In this document: positions 53,948 to 63,239 of the stretch, in pieces
Layout: every line of letters begins with the position of its first letter
How positions within the stretch are numbered: the first letter of the stretch is position 1
NCBI GenBank assembly: GCA_052315415.1
Contig: JBLSDH010000008.1
Location: 1-63,382 of the forward strand
DNA: 63,382 nucleotides
From: Cuniculiplasma sp052315415
GTDB lineage: Archaea > Thermoplasmatota > Thermoplasmata > Thermoplasmatales > Thermoplasmataceae
Reading direction: 5' to 3'
Translations under genes and position numbers: made by a program
The notes under the pieces: model-generated
The model's database searches: none
What the model was told of the DNA's origin: nothing
What the model saw: the letters and a program-made list of their open reading frames with translations, nothing else

Positions 53948-55789
53948 ATGGCTCAGCAGAAAAAAGTTGAAAAGTACAGGCAGACATCTATTTCAGAATT
54001 CTTTGAAAAAAACAGGCATATGCTGGGTTTTGACTCACCACAAAAATCACTTTTCATGATAGTTAAGGAGGCGGTTGATAATTCACTTGATGCTTGTGAG
54101 GAATCTGGTATACTTCCAGATATCAGCGTAAATATAGAAAAGATAAGAGATGATGTGTATGAGATAACGGTGCAGGATAATGGTCCGGGGATAGAAAGAA
54201 AGGAGGTTCCAAAGGTATTCGGCTCACTCTTATATGGGTCAAGATTTCATGTAATCAGACAGAGCAGAGGTCAACAGGGTATTGGGATTACTGCTGCCGT
54301 TCTTTACGGACAGATAACCACTGGAGAACCAAGTGAAATCATTACAAAAAGAAATGGCGATCTTACTGCCTACAGAATAGTGTTGGGAATTAATGTAAAA
54401 AGCAATGAAGCCGATATTAAAAATGAAGAACCATATATTTGGGACAGGGAAAACGGCACATCTATAAAAATAAAAGCTAAGGGTAAATATATTTCAGGGA
54501 AGCAGTCAGTTTTTGAATATTTAAACCAGATATCTATAATAAATCCAGATGCAAGAATTAAATTTAATGCACCAGACGGAACGTATAAAATATGGGAAAG
54601 AAAAACTGAAGAGGCTCCGGAGCCTCCTAAGGTGATGAAGCCTCATCCCCATGGAATAGAACTTGGGGAGCTACTGGATATAATTTATTCAGGTGGAGAC
54701 GAACCTATAAACAAAACCCTTTTTCAGGGTTTCTCCCGAATGAGTATGGGAACTGCAGAAAAAATACTTGAGAATTCTGGAATACCCGTGGACAAAAAGT
54801 CTTCCAGTATCACAAGAGAAGAAGGGGAAAAAATACTTCAGTCATTCTACAAAGTTCAAATTTTACCTCCTCCCCCGGATTCAATTTCTCCAATTGGTGA
54901 AAATTTTCTAAGACTTGGAGTATATTCACAATACGATGATCTCAGACCTGCCTTTTTTGGTAAACCAACGAGAGGAAAGGTCAGGATATACAAGGGAAAT
55001 CCGTTTTCAGTTGAAGCGGTAATGGTCTATGGTGGAGAACTTGAGGCAATGGAACAGATAAGGGTGGTGAGATATGCTAATAAGGTCCCTCTATTGTTTC
55101 AGGCTGGATCATGCGCAATAACAAAGGCCATTGGGGATTTAGACTGGAGGCCATATAATTTTGATCAAAAATTGGGAAAGGGGATTCCAATAGGGCCTGC
55201 AATCATTCTTGTGCACGTTTTTGGACCGAAGATACCTTACACCTCTGAATCAAAGGAGGCAATAGCTCAGGTTGATGAAATTGTTGAGGAAATTAAGGAT
55301 GTCATAAAAGGTCAGCTTAGACAGTTAAGAAAATTCAATAACAGGGTTGAGAGAAACAGGAAGATGGGTGAAAGATTCAGGCTCGTAAACACAATAATCC
55401 CACAGATTTCAAAAAAGTGTTCAGAAATTCTAAAATTACCGGAACCTGATATAAACAGTGTAATGAGTGCCATTGCAAATGTTGTATTCATCCAGGAGAG
55501 AATTGAAAATCGTGAGGGAAAGACTCTTTCAATAACTGAAATATTCAATTACAGATCGGAACCGGTATCGTTCAAACTAAAGATTGTATTCCCTGATTTT
55601 GAAAATGACTATACAATCAGCAATTTAAAGCCGGCGAACTCTGAGAGGATAGATGTTACCATTGAAACTTCAATAAAAGAGTATCCTGGAGCAGAGTACT
55701 ATTTTACGGGAATAAATCCAGTATTCATCCAGGGTGCAGATGAACTCCCTGCAGATTGGGATGTAAAAAAAGGTGAGAAAAATGAATGA
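53948..55789 (+). CDS. top6B: DNA topoisomerase VI subunit B
   Basis: This 613-residue GHKL ATPase subunit works with Top6A to relax and decatenate DNA. ATP-site motifs are IVKEAVDNSLDACEE (about 37-51, N-box), VQDNGPGIE (about 75-83, G1) and SRGQQGIGITAAVLYG (about 102-117, G2), with the transducer Lys in FGKPTRGKVRIYKG. A normal length and complete motif set suggest an active enzyme. Top6A follows with an 8-nt overlap of the frames. Cultured Thermoplasmatales have been reported to lack Topo VI, so presence is notable. Confidence 0.95.
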   Translation: MAQQKKVEKYRQTSISEFFEKNRHMLGFDSPQKSLFMIVKEAVDNSLDACEESGILPDISVNIEKIRDDVYEITVQDNGPGIERKEVPKVFGSLLYGSRFHVIRQSRGQQGIGITAAVLYGQITTGEPSEIITKRNGDLTAYRIVLGINVKSNEADIKNEEPYIWDRENGTSIKIKAKGKYISGKQSVFEYLNQISIINPDARIKFNAPDGTYKIWERKTEEAPEPPKVMKPHPHGIELGELLDIIYSGGDEPINKTLFQGFSRMSMGTAEKILENSGIPVDKKSSSITREEGEKILQSFYKVQILPPPPDSISPIGENFLRLGVYSQYDDLRPAFFGKPTRGKVRIYKGNPFSVEAVMVYGGELEAMEQIRVVRYANKVPLLFQAGSCAITKAIGDLDWRPYNFDQKLGKGIPIGPAIILVHVFGPKIPYTSESKEAIAQVDEIVEEIKDVIKGQLRQLRKFNNRVERNRKMGERFRLVNTIIPQISKKCSEILKLPEPDINSVMSAIANVVFIQERIENREGKTLSITEIFNYRSEPVSFKLKIVFPDFENDYTISNLKPANSERIDVTIETSIKEYPGAEYYFTGINPVFIQGADELPADWDVKKGEKNE

Positions 55790-56858
55790 GAAGGTTGATA
55801 TTCAGGAAACCTTAAAAAATGAGGTTTTGAAAATATACAATATGCTTAAGGAAGGACTACCTCCGGAAATAAGCCTTAAATCAAGGACAAAGGAAAATAT
55901 AGTGATGGATGATTTTTACGGAGTTTGGAAATATGGAGAACAGTTAACAACCAGATCTTCAAAAAAAATTGACGGAGCAATGTTTATAGCGAAATATCTT
56001 TACACCATTGATTTTATAAATGAGATGCTTTCACAGAATAAATCATCAACATTAAGAGAGATGTATTATATATCAGAAGGATGGGCCGATTTTAAATTTC
56101 AGACCCAGGACGAATCAAATATGCTGACAGAGGACATGGAGATAATAACCAATCTTATGAGAGAGGATTTTCATCTCAGACCTGAAGAGAATGGAGCAAG
56201 TATTATCGGAGACATAACAATAGAGGAAAAAAACAGGAAGAATGAATTTAAAAAAATTAATTGCAAGGATGATGTTGGAGACGCCGGTTACACAATACCT
56301 TATAACGTAGAGAATGAAAAACTCAGGTTTGTATCTCATAATGCAAAAAGAATACTGGCACTTGAAACGGGAGGAATGTTTGATAGGCTTGTTGAAAACA
56401 AGTTTGATGAAAATTATGATACAATTTTAGTACATCTAAAAGGACAACCTGCAAGGAGTACAAGAAGGCTGCTTAAAAGAATGAACGAGGAACTCAATCT
56501 CCCAGTATATGTATTCACAGATGGCGATCCCTGGTCATTTAGAATATTTGGTTCCATTGCATATGGAGCAATAAAAACTGCCCACATTTCACAGTGGCTA
56601 GCAGTTCCAACAGCAGAATTTGTGGGTATTTCAGCATCAGATATACTCAATTATGACCTGCCAACGGACAAATTGAATGATAAGGATATTGCAGCACTTA
56701 AGGCAGAACTTTCCGATCCGAGATTCAACTCTGAATTCTGGATTTCAGAAATAGAGACAATGTTAAAGATAGGAAAAAAGGCAGAGCAGCAGGCACTTGC
56801 AAAATATGGTTTAAATTTTGTAACGGATACATATCTGCCAGAGAAGCTAAATCTATAG
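55782..56858 (+). CDS. top6A: DNA topoisomerase VI subunit A
   Basis: This 358-residue Spo11-like subunit cuts DNA. The catalytic Tyr lies in STLREMYYISEGW (about 94-106), and the Toprim Glu and DxD in ILALETGGMFDRLVE (about 190-204) and VYVFTDGDPWSFRIFG (about 243-258). ATG 55782 is preferred to GTG 55773 because AAGGTGAG lies upstream. It overlaps the end of top6B. Confidence 0.95.
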   Translation: MNEKVDIQETLKNEVLKIYNMLKEGLPPEISLKSRTKENIVMDDFYGVWKYGEQLTTRSSKKIDGAMFIAKYLYTIDFINEMLSQNKSSTLREMYYISEGWADFKFQTQDESNMLTEDMEIITNLMREDFHLRPEENGASIIGDITIEEKNRKNEFKKINCKDDVGDAGYTIPYNVENEKLRFVSHNAKRILALETGGMFDRLVENKFDENYDTILVHLKGQPARSTRRLLKRMNEELNLPVYVFTDGDPWSFRIFGSIAYGAIKTAHISQWLAVPTAEFVGISASDILNYDLPTDKLNDKDIAALKAELSDPRFNSEFWISEIETMLKIGKKAEQQALAKYGLNFVTDTYLPEKLNL

Positions 56859-56912
56859 GCAATGATATTATGAAAAAAAATATAATTCTAAAATCAATGA
56901 GGAAATGGTAAT

Positions 56913-57731
56913 ATGGATGAACAATTATCTATGAAAATTACTCTGGCTCAGATTAAAACTGTAAGTGACGTCAAAGAAAACCTTTCTAAGATAACTGAAG
57001 TTGTGGAAAACCATGGAAAAAATACAGACTTAATTATATTTCCAGAGTATTCAATGTTCAAACCAGACTATTCAAATCCAAAAAAAATAAATGATATATC
57101 AGAGGAAATGGATGGTGAATTTATTTCCACTTTAAAGAAGGCCGCCTTTGAAAAAAAAACTGGAATAATTATCAACTTTACGGAGAGAAGAGGTAAGGCT
57201 AAAAAACCATTCAACACATCAGTTTACATAAATGAATTTGGTATGATTTCGGGAACATATTCTAAACTTCATCTTTTCGATAGTTATGGTTACAGGGAGA
57301 GTTCCCTGTTTGAGAAGGGCATGAGAGACCCAGATACGTTTATGGTGAGGGGGGTAAAATCTGCAATGGAGATTTGTTATGATATCAGGTTCCCTGAACT
57401 TTCAAGAAGATATGCACTTCAGGGAGCAAACATAATATTTGTAAATGCAGCATTTTATTCTGGAAAAGGGAAGAAGGAAACATGGTCAACACTACTAAGG
57501 GCAAGGGCAATGGAAAATGGAGTTTTCGTGGTTGCCTGTAATCAGCCTGGTGAAGAATTTGTCGGGAACTCAATGATAATTTCTCCTGATGGAACCATAA
57601 TGGAGAGTCTTGGAGATGAAGAGGGTATAATAAATGCATCAATCGATCTAAAATTAATTGAAGAATACAGAAAGACAGTACCAGTTCTAAAATCAAGACG
57701 CCTGGATGTTTATGATGTGATGGGTTTATGA
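56913..57731 (+). CDS. Carbon-nitrogen hydrolase (Nit/omega-amidase-like)
   Basis: This 272-residue nitrilase-superfamily enzyme has the catalytic Glu in LIIFPEYSMFKPDY (about 44-57), Lys in TYSKLHLFDSYGYRESS (about 114-130) and Cys in AMEICYDIRFPELSRRYAL (about 150-168). It hydrolyses a C-N bond, most likely a deamination of small amides such as alpha-ketoglutaramate. An in-frame ATG at 56931 could be the true start. It follows top6A with 54 nt between. Confidence 0.87.
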   Translation: MDEQLSMKITLAQIKTVSDVKENLSKITEVVENHGKNTDLIIFPEYSMFKPDYSNPKKINDISEEMDGEFISTLKKAAFEKKTGIIINFTERRGKAKKPFNTSVYINEFGMISGTYSKLHLFDSYGYRESSLFEKGMRDPDTFMVRGVKSAMEICYDIRFPELSRRYALQGANIIFVNAAFYSGKGKKETWSTLLRARAMENGVFVVACNQPGEEFVGNSMIISPDGTIMESLGDEEGIINASIDLKLIEEYRKTVPVLKSRRLDVYDVMGL

Positions 57732-58442
57732 TACAAGTTCCCACAATATTTTTTTAAACTCCTCGGGAGTACTGACCCTTAACATGGCAGAAGTATGGCC
57801 ACTACCCACCTTTATTGTCAGGCAATTATTGCATTGAATGAATGCATCCTCATCTGTCTTCTCATCCCCTGCTATTACACATTTTTCCTTATTTAAAAGC
57901 CTCTTTATTGTAAGACCTTTATTTATCCCTCTCGGTCTTATTTCGTAAAGATTTATTCCGTTGTAAACCTCCATTCTATCTTCATAATTAACAATTAAAT
58001 TATCTATGAACTTTTTAATTTCAGTAATACTGTTTTCCTTGCAATTACCAAAGTGGAAAACAACAGCGAGCCCTTTGTTATAAATCCTTAGACAAGGATC
58101 ATTTATAAATTTCGATTTTTTAATTATTTCCTCTGCAATTTTTGCATATTCATTCTTATCGATTAGGTATTCCGGTTCTTTTCCCTTTATTTTTAATACG
58201 GCACCATGTAAACCTATGTAATTTAAATCAAGGTCAATAAATTTATTAAGATCCTCTATTGTTCTCCCCGAAACTATGTATAGTTTGTATTTTTTATCAA
58301 GAAGGAAAAGCAGTTTTTTTCCATTCTCATCAAGAAATGTTTTTTCAGGATCATTTGATAAATTTACCAGGGTTCCGTCATAATCAATAAAAAATACTGT
58401 GTCATCGGTTAAATACTCTTTTAAGATATTATCAATTAACAT
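57726..58442 (-). CDS. otsB: Trehalose-6-phosphate phosphatase
   Basis: This 238-residue HAD-family phosphatase completes trehalose synthesis. Motif I is FFIDYDGTLVNLSNDPEKTF (about 17-36, DYDGT), motif II LYIVSGRTIEDL (about 55-66) and the C-terminal acidic motif VIAGDEKTDEDAFI (about 190-203). The start overlaps the otsA stop by 11 nt. Trehalose protects from heat, acid and osmotic stress. Confidence 0.92.
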   Translation of the reverse strand: MLIDNILKEYLTDDTVFFIDYDGTLVNLSNDPEKTFLDENGKKLLFLLDKKYKLYIVSGRTIEDLNKFIDLDLNYIGLHGAVLKIKGKEPEYLIDKNEYAKIAEEIIKKSKFINDPCLRIYNKGLAVVFHFGNCKENSITEIKKFIDNLIVNYEDRMEVYNGINLYEIRPRGINKGLTIKRLLNKEKCVIAGDEKTDEDAFIQCNNCLTIKVGSGHTSAMLRVSTPEEFKKILWELVS

Positions 58443-59763
58443 CTTTAATTCCCACTGTGCTGAGCACCTTTTTTACCCACCACTCATAATCATGTCTCTT
58501 TAAAAATTTTTTCATGGACTGCAATCTTTCCTGTCTTTCAGAATCATCCATATGCATTGCTCTCCAAATCTTTTCAGCAACATCTTCAGGTGAGTTTGGA
58601 TTCACCTTTAAAACTCCATCTAAATAGTTGCTAACACCTGTGAATTCAGATATTATTAGAACTCCATTTTTTGTTGAAGCTATAAATTCCTCAGCAACCA
58701 GGTTTAGGCCATCCTTTAGAGGAGTGATCAGTGCTATGTCACAGCTTGAATAGTATGAAAGAAGCTGCCTCCTGTTTATTTTTCTATACATGTATATGAT
58801 TGGTACCCACTCCACACTTCCATAAAGTCCATTTATTCTCCCAACATTTTTTTCAAGTTCATCCTTAAGTTCAGCGTATCCTTCTATATTTGATCTGCTT
58901 GGTGTCACTATCATTACATATGTAAACTTACCTTTAAATTCAGGATAATTTATTATAAAATGTTCAATGGCAAGAAGCCTCTGAATTAATCCCTTCGTAT
59001 AATCCAGCCGATCTATGGAAAATATTATTCTCATTTGACCCTTTAAATTTTCTTTCTTTTCATTAAAATTTTGAAAATCCATAAAATCTATTCCCAATGG
59101 AATAGCATGAACTTTATTTTCTATATTTTTATCTCTGCCCACTATCCTGAAATAGGACTCTTTAAAGTTTTTAACATATTCTTCCGTATGGAACGTGACG
59201 GAGTCTGACATTGAAATACTTCTCACTATTTCATTCCTCTCAGGTAAATTGGAGTAAAATTCTGATGACACCCATGGTATATGCCAAGTAAATATTATTT
59301 TGTTTTCCACACCTCTTTCCCTGAGCATTCCCGGTAGTAATGAAAGTTGATAATCATGTATCCAGATCACCTGAGCCTTATCCTCTATTGTGCTCAATAC
59401 CTCGTCACAGAACTTCCTATTCACTCTTTTATAGTCCTTGAATGAGGATGAATTGTACTTTATTTTCTCCCTGAAGTAATGAAAAAGAGGCCAGAGTGTA
59501 CTGTTTGAATATGCATCATAATACCCTCTTCTCTCCTTAAGATCCAGCATTATTCTTTTTATTCTGTAATTTCCATCCATTTCGTCAAGATGATCCTTGT
59601 CCATGGAACCATCCCCCCAGAACACCCAGACTCCTCCATATTTCTCCATCACTGCCTTTAATCCTGTTGCAACGCCTCCAACATTAAATTTTTTTACTGT
59701 TCCAGTTCTACCCCTTTCATATGAATAAGGGCCTCTGCTTGTCACCATGATCAAAGACGTCAT
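58432..59763 (-). CDS. otsA: Trehalose-6-phosphate synthase
   Basis: This 443-residue GT20 glycosyltransferase makes trehalose-6-phosphate from UDP/GDP-glucose and glucose-6-phosphate. Family marks are VWIHDYQLSLLPGMLRERG (about 123-141), IPLGIDFMDF (about 223-232), FSIDRLDYTKGLIQRLLAIE (about 248-267) and ITPLKDGLNLVAEEFIAS (about 346-363). It starts close to the divergent 5S rRNA gene. Confidence 0.93.
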   Translation of the reverse strand: MTSLIMVTSRGPYSYERGRTGTVKKFNVGGVATGLKAVMEKYGGVWVFWGDGSMDKDHLDEMDGNYRIKRIMLDLKERRGYYDAYSNSTLWPLFHYFREKIKYNSSSFKDYKRVNRKFCDEVLSTIEDKAQVIWIHDYQLSLLPGMLRERGVENKIIFTWHIPWVSSEFYSNLPERNEIVRSISMSDSVTFHTEEYVKNFKESYFRIVGRDKNIENKVHAIPLGIDFMDFQNFNEKKENLKGQMRIIFSIDRLDYTKGLIQRLLAIEHFIINYPEFKGKFTYVMIVTPSRSNIEGYAELKDELEKNVGRINGLYGSVEWVPIIYMYRKINRRQLLSYYSSCDIALITPLKDGLNLVAEEFIASTKNGVLIISEFTGVSNYLDGVLKVNPNSPEDVAEKIWRAMHMDDSERQERLQSMKKFLKRHDYEWWVKKVLSTVGIKDVN

Positions 59764-59850
59764 ATCTTTTTATATATTAATGGAATAAACACTTTTTCCT
59801 GCTTTAAGCAGAAATCTTATTTTTAAACTTAATATGCATATAGATAAAAA

Positions 59851-59860
59851 TTTAAATAAA
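59851..59860 (+). promoter_or_regulatory. TATA box of 5S rRNA
   Basis: TTTAAATAAA is centred about 24 bp before the first base of the mature 5S sequence, as expected for its own promoter. Confidence 0.6.
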
Positions 59861-59878
59861 TCACATAAATATCCTTTC

Positions 59879-59997
59879 GTGACGGTCATAGTACCGGGGT
59901 AATACCTGGTCTCATTCCGAACCCAACGGTCAAGCCCGGCACGTTTCACGTGTGTACTATCTTCCGCGAGGGGATGGGAAGCGTGATTAACTGTCAC
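59879..59997 (+). rRNA. 5S ribosomal RNA
   Basis: The 119-nt sequence starts GTGACGGTCATAGTACCGGG and ends with AACTGTCAC, which pair as helix I; the conserved CCGAACCCAACGGTCAAGCC loop A/B-type core is present. It stands alone, without 16S, 23S or tRNA genes nearby, which fits unlinked rRNA genes of Thermoplasmatales. Confidence 0.96.
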
Positions 59998-60296
59998 ATT
60001 TATTGGTTATAATTAACGTTAAAGATATTATTGTAAATTGTTTTATAAAAAGACTAAATGGCTTTTAGAGAGAAATTATCCCATCCTATGATGATATGGG
60101 TGATTTAGAAATTGAAGGACGTTATATTACTAAATAAATAATTATCCATCATATTTTTAATGATAACTTTTACCTATTTTTACAATTTCTATTTTCTAAA
60201 TTATATCGTTAAAATTTTATTTCTATTTTATTTCATTCATTCTATTATTTTTTAAATAAGTACTTTAAAAAAATTTAAATATAATTAATTATTGAT
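59998..60296. other. Non-coding region after 5S rRNA
   Basis: Almost 300 bp AT-rich sequence without an open frame or further RNA gene that I recognise. The upstream part may hold 5S termination signals, and the downstream part the promoter of the symporter pair. Confidence 0.6.
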
Positions 60297-60515
60297 ATGA
60301 TAATGAATAGCATTTTGAAATTTATATTGCTTGCCCTTCCATATATTTTCATGGTGGTTGGGTATCCAATATATGACAGAAATAGTCCCACACTTGGCGG
60401 ATTCCCGTTTTTTTATTGGTATCAGCTAGTGTGGATATTCGTGGCTGCGGCACTGACATTCTCTGTATACATGATCGAAAGATCAGAATACAATAAGAAG
60501 GGGGCTGGTCAATAA
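60297..60515 (+). CDS. DUF3311 small membrane subunit of SSS symporter
   Basis: This 72-residue protein has two hydrophobic helices (about 7-24 and 42-62) and VGYPIYDRNSPTLGGFPFFY (about 20-39), the DUF3311 pattern. Such proteins are found directly before SSS symporters; the role is probably in assembly. Its stop overlaps the symporter start. Confidence 0.82.
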   Translation: MIMNSILKFILLALPYIFMVVGYPIYDRNSPTLGGFPFFYWYQLVWIFVAAALTFSVYMIERSEYNKKGAGQ

Positions 60516-62038
60516 TGGGATATTTTTCTACCCTTGATGTGGTTGTTTTCTTCATAGTAGTTGTTATTGCTCTTTTCATAGGGTTTATTGCATATCTGTG
60601 GAGAAAGCCTGAAACCATGTCTGATATCCAGGAATGGGGAGTTGGAGGAAGAAAATTCGGTACAGTAGTGGTTTGGTTTCTTCTTGGGGGTGATCTTTAC
60701 ACAGCATACACTGTGATAGCGGTTCCAGGGGCAGCATCAAGTTCCGGAGCCCTCGCAATGTTTGCCATAACATATGGTATAATGATATATCCAATTGTTT
60801 ATGCCACAATGCCCAGGCTTTATACCATATCAAAAAAGAGAAATTATGTTACTGCTGGAGATTATGTAAAGGACAGATTTAATTCCAGATTTTTGGCATT
60901 ATTGATTGCATTAACAGGAGTCGTTGCAGAACTTCCGTACATCGCCCTTCAGATTACAGGTATAGAATATGTTCTGAAGGAATTAACACTTCCAGTTTCT
61001 CTTGTTTTGATAATCGCCTTTGCTTTGGTTGCAATATTCACATTCGTAAGTGGTCTGAGAGGGCCAGCCCTTACTGCAATATTAAAGGATGCCCTCATAT
61101 GGCTGGTAGTTCTCACTCTGGTTATATACATTCCAATACACTTTGGAGGATACGGTAATGTATTTTCAAAAGCATCATCATTGTTTGCATCTGTCAAAGG
61201 AGGAAGTCCAAACACACCACTATTTGAGTCACCCACTCTATTCCTGGGTTATACAACCCTGGCTTTGGGTTCAGCCCTTGCATTGTTCCTTTATCCACAT
61301 GCAATTACGGGAACTCTTGGATCCAAGGATGTAAGAACAATAAAAAGAAATGCCTCCATTCTCCCTATATACAATGTTCTGTTGTTATTTGTTGCTATAC
61401 TTGGAATAGCTGCAGTTGTTGCAAACAACGGAGTTTTCACAAGTGCAAATTCATCTGAAGCAATTCCACTTTTAATAAAGGATCTCTTCCCATCTACCTT
61501 TTCTGCATTTGCATATGCTGCAATAGTGGTTGCCAGTGTTGTACCAGCATCAATCATGGCAATAGCTTCCGCAAATCTTCTCACAAGGAACGTTTACGTA
61601 GAGTATATAAATCCCAATGCAAGCTCAAGATCACAATCCTTGCTTTCGAGAGTGCTTGTAATCGTAGTAATTGCAGCATCCCTAATATTTGCCCTTACAC
61701 CAGCAGCTTCTGGTGAAATAATATATCTTCAGACATTCGGAGGTGCATTCATTCTCCAGACACTTCCTGCTGTTTACTTCTCACTCTACACAAGAAAATT
61801 CAACAAATACTCAATTGGTTTGGGATGGTTTGCTGGGCTTCTTCTTACATTGTACATGCTCTTTGAGTTAAAATTCAGTGGTTCTTTATACAAGCCATTT
61901 GACTTCATATACGTAGGCATAGCCGGTCTCCTATTGAATATACTTGTTGTTCTAGTAATACACGCAATTTTCATGGCAACCGGAAAAGTCAAAGAAGAGG
62001 GAAATATAGAAAATTCAGAACTAGTTTCTGAATTCTAA
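60515..62038 (+). CDS. Sodium:solute symporter family (SSS) transporter
   Basis: This 507-residue protein is expected to have 13 membrane helices. It shows GGRKFGTVVVWFLLGGDLYT (about 45-64), FVSGLRGPALTAILKDALIW (about 177-196) and ALFLYPHAITGTLGSKDVRT (about 261-280), all in line with SSS members transporting monocarboxylates, proline or pantothenate with Na+ or H+. The substrate is not predictable. Co-transcribed with the DUF3311 gene. Confidence 0.88.
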   Translation: MGYFSTLDVVVFFIVVVIALFIGFIAYLWRKPETMSDIQEWGVGGRKFGTVVVWFLLGGDLYTAYTVIAVPGAASSSGALAMFAITYGIMIYPIVYATMPRLYTISKKRNYVTAGDYVKDRFNSRFLALLIALTGVVAELPYIALQITGIEYVLKELTLPVSLVLIIAFALVAIFTFVSGLRGPALTAILKDALIWLVVLTLVIYIPIHFGGYGNVFSKASSLFASVKGGSPNTPLFESPTLFLGYTTLALGSALALFLYPHAITGTLGSKDVRTIKRNASILPIYNVLLLFVAILGIAAVVANNGVFTSANSSEAIPLLIKDLFPSTFSAFAYAAIVVASVVPASIMAIASANLLTRNVYVEYINPNASSRSQSLLSRVLVIVVIAASLIFALTPAASGEIIYLQTFGGAFILQTLPAVYFSLYTRKFNKYSIGLGWFAGLLLTLYMLFELKFSGSLYKPFDFIYVGIAGLLLNILVVLVIHAIFMATGKVKEEGNIENSELVSEF

Positions 62039-62060
62039 TATTTTTAATTCTAAAAAAATT

Positions 62061-63077
62061 TTATCTCATAAAAAGATCAATTGACATTTTTTTTCTGAGT
62101 TCGTTCAATTCGTTTGGTCTGAAAATTCCATATTCAGTTATGAATCCTGTAACATACTTATTTGGTGTTACATCAAAGGCTGGATTTCTTGCTTTGCTGT
62201 TCTCAGGGCCTATTCTCCTTCCATTTACAATCAGTACTTCATCCTCCCCTCTTTCTTCAATAGGAATGTCATCGCCAGTTTTAAGATTGAAATCAAATGT
62301 TGTTGCCGGGGCTGCAACATAGAAAGGTATCCCATTTTCCTTGGCAAGAACTGCTTTTTCATATGTGCCTATCTTGTTAGCAAAATCTCCGTTTGCACAG
62401 ATCCTGTCAGCCCCTACTATTGCAATATTAACTGCACCTTTCCTCATGAAGTATCCAGCCGCATTATCTGCTATTATGGCGTGATCTATGCCCTCCTGTG
62501 AAAGTTCCCATGCCGTTAACTTTGCACCCTGCAATCTAGGTCTTGTTTCATCCACATATACAAATATATTTTTTCCCTCCATTTTGGCATACCTCATTGG
62601 GGCCAGGGCAGTACCCCATTCAGCCACTGCTAGTGCGCCTGCATTACAATGAGTTAGTATTCCACTTCCATTGGATATTAGGGAGTTGCCGTATTCACCT
62701 ATTTTCTTGCATCTTCCTGTAATTTCCTGTGCATATCTTTCTGCAGAATTGATCAGGAAAGAATTGTTTTTCATATACTCTATCGCTCTGAAAAGATCAT
62801 ATGCTGTGGGCCTTGTACTTCTTATTTTTTCAACAGCCTTATTCATATCCTCATTGTTCATTTTTGCCATTGCGAGTCCATATGCAGCTGTGATTCCTAT
62901 TGCAGGGGCCCCTCTTACCACCATTTCTTTTATGGCGTAGCATACATCGTCAGTATTTTTTGCATCGAAAATTATCATCTCTTCAGGTAATTTCCTCTGA
63001 TCTATCATCCTTACCGTCTTGTTCTCAAACCATACTGCTCTTAGTTTTCTTTCATTCCCATCAACATTATATTTCAT
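62061..63077 (-). CDS. mtnA: S-methyl-5-thioribose-1-phosphate isomerase-like (MtnA/aIF2B family)
   Basis: This 338-residue enzyme belongs to the eIF2B-like isomerases: MVVRGAPAIGITAAYGLAMA (about 48-67), catalytic Cys in GILTHCNAGALAV (about 140-152) and Asp in IVGADRICANGDFANKIGT (about 225-243). It should isomerise MTR-1-P in methionine salvage; ribose-1,5-bisphosphate isomerase is related but less similar at the N-terminus. ATG 63077 is selected over GTG 63086. No other salvage genes are nearby. Confidence 0.87.
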   Translation of the reverse strand: MKYNVDGNERKLRAVWFENKTVRMIDQRKLPEEMIIFDAKNTDDVCYAIKEMVVRGAPAIGITAAYGLAMAKMNNEDMNKAVEKIRSTRPTAYDLFRAIEYMKNNSFLINSAERYAQEITGRCKKIGEYGNSLISNGSGILTHCNAGALAVAEWGTALAPMRYAKMEGKNIFVYVDETRPRLQGAKLTAWELSQEGIDHAIIADNAAGYFMRKGAVNIAIVGADRICANGDFANKIGTYEKAVLAKENGIPFYVAAPATTFDFNLKTGDDIPIEERGEDEVLIVNGRRIGPENSKARNPAFDVTPNKYVTGFITEYGIFRPNELNELRKKMSIDLFMR

Positions 63078-63239
63078 GACAATCACTCAGTAATTTTCAT
63101 TTATTAATTAAATTTGATTTTTATAAACATGAGAAAGAACTTTTTAATTAAAAATTGTAACCAAAATCTTGCCGTAAATCACAAAGTTATTTCAAATTAC
63201 CTGTGCGAACAATATTTTTTAGAAAATAAAAAAATTATA

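Noticed and set aside
59770..59997. 75-residue open frame on the minus strand
   Set aside because: It lies across the 5S rRNA gene, which has clear structure.
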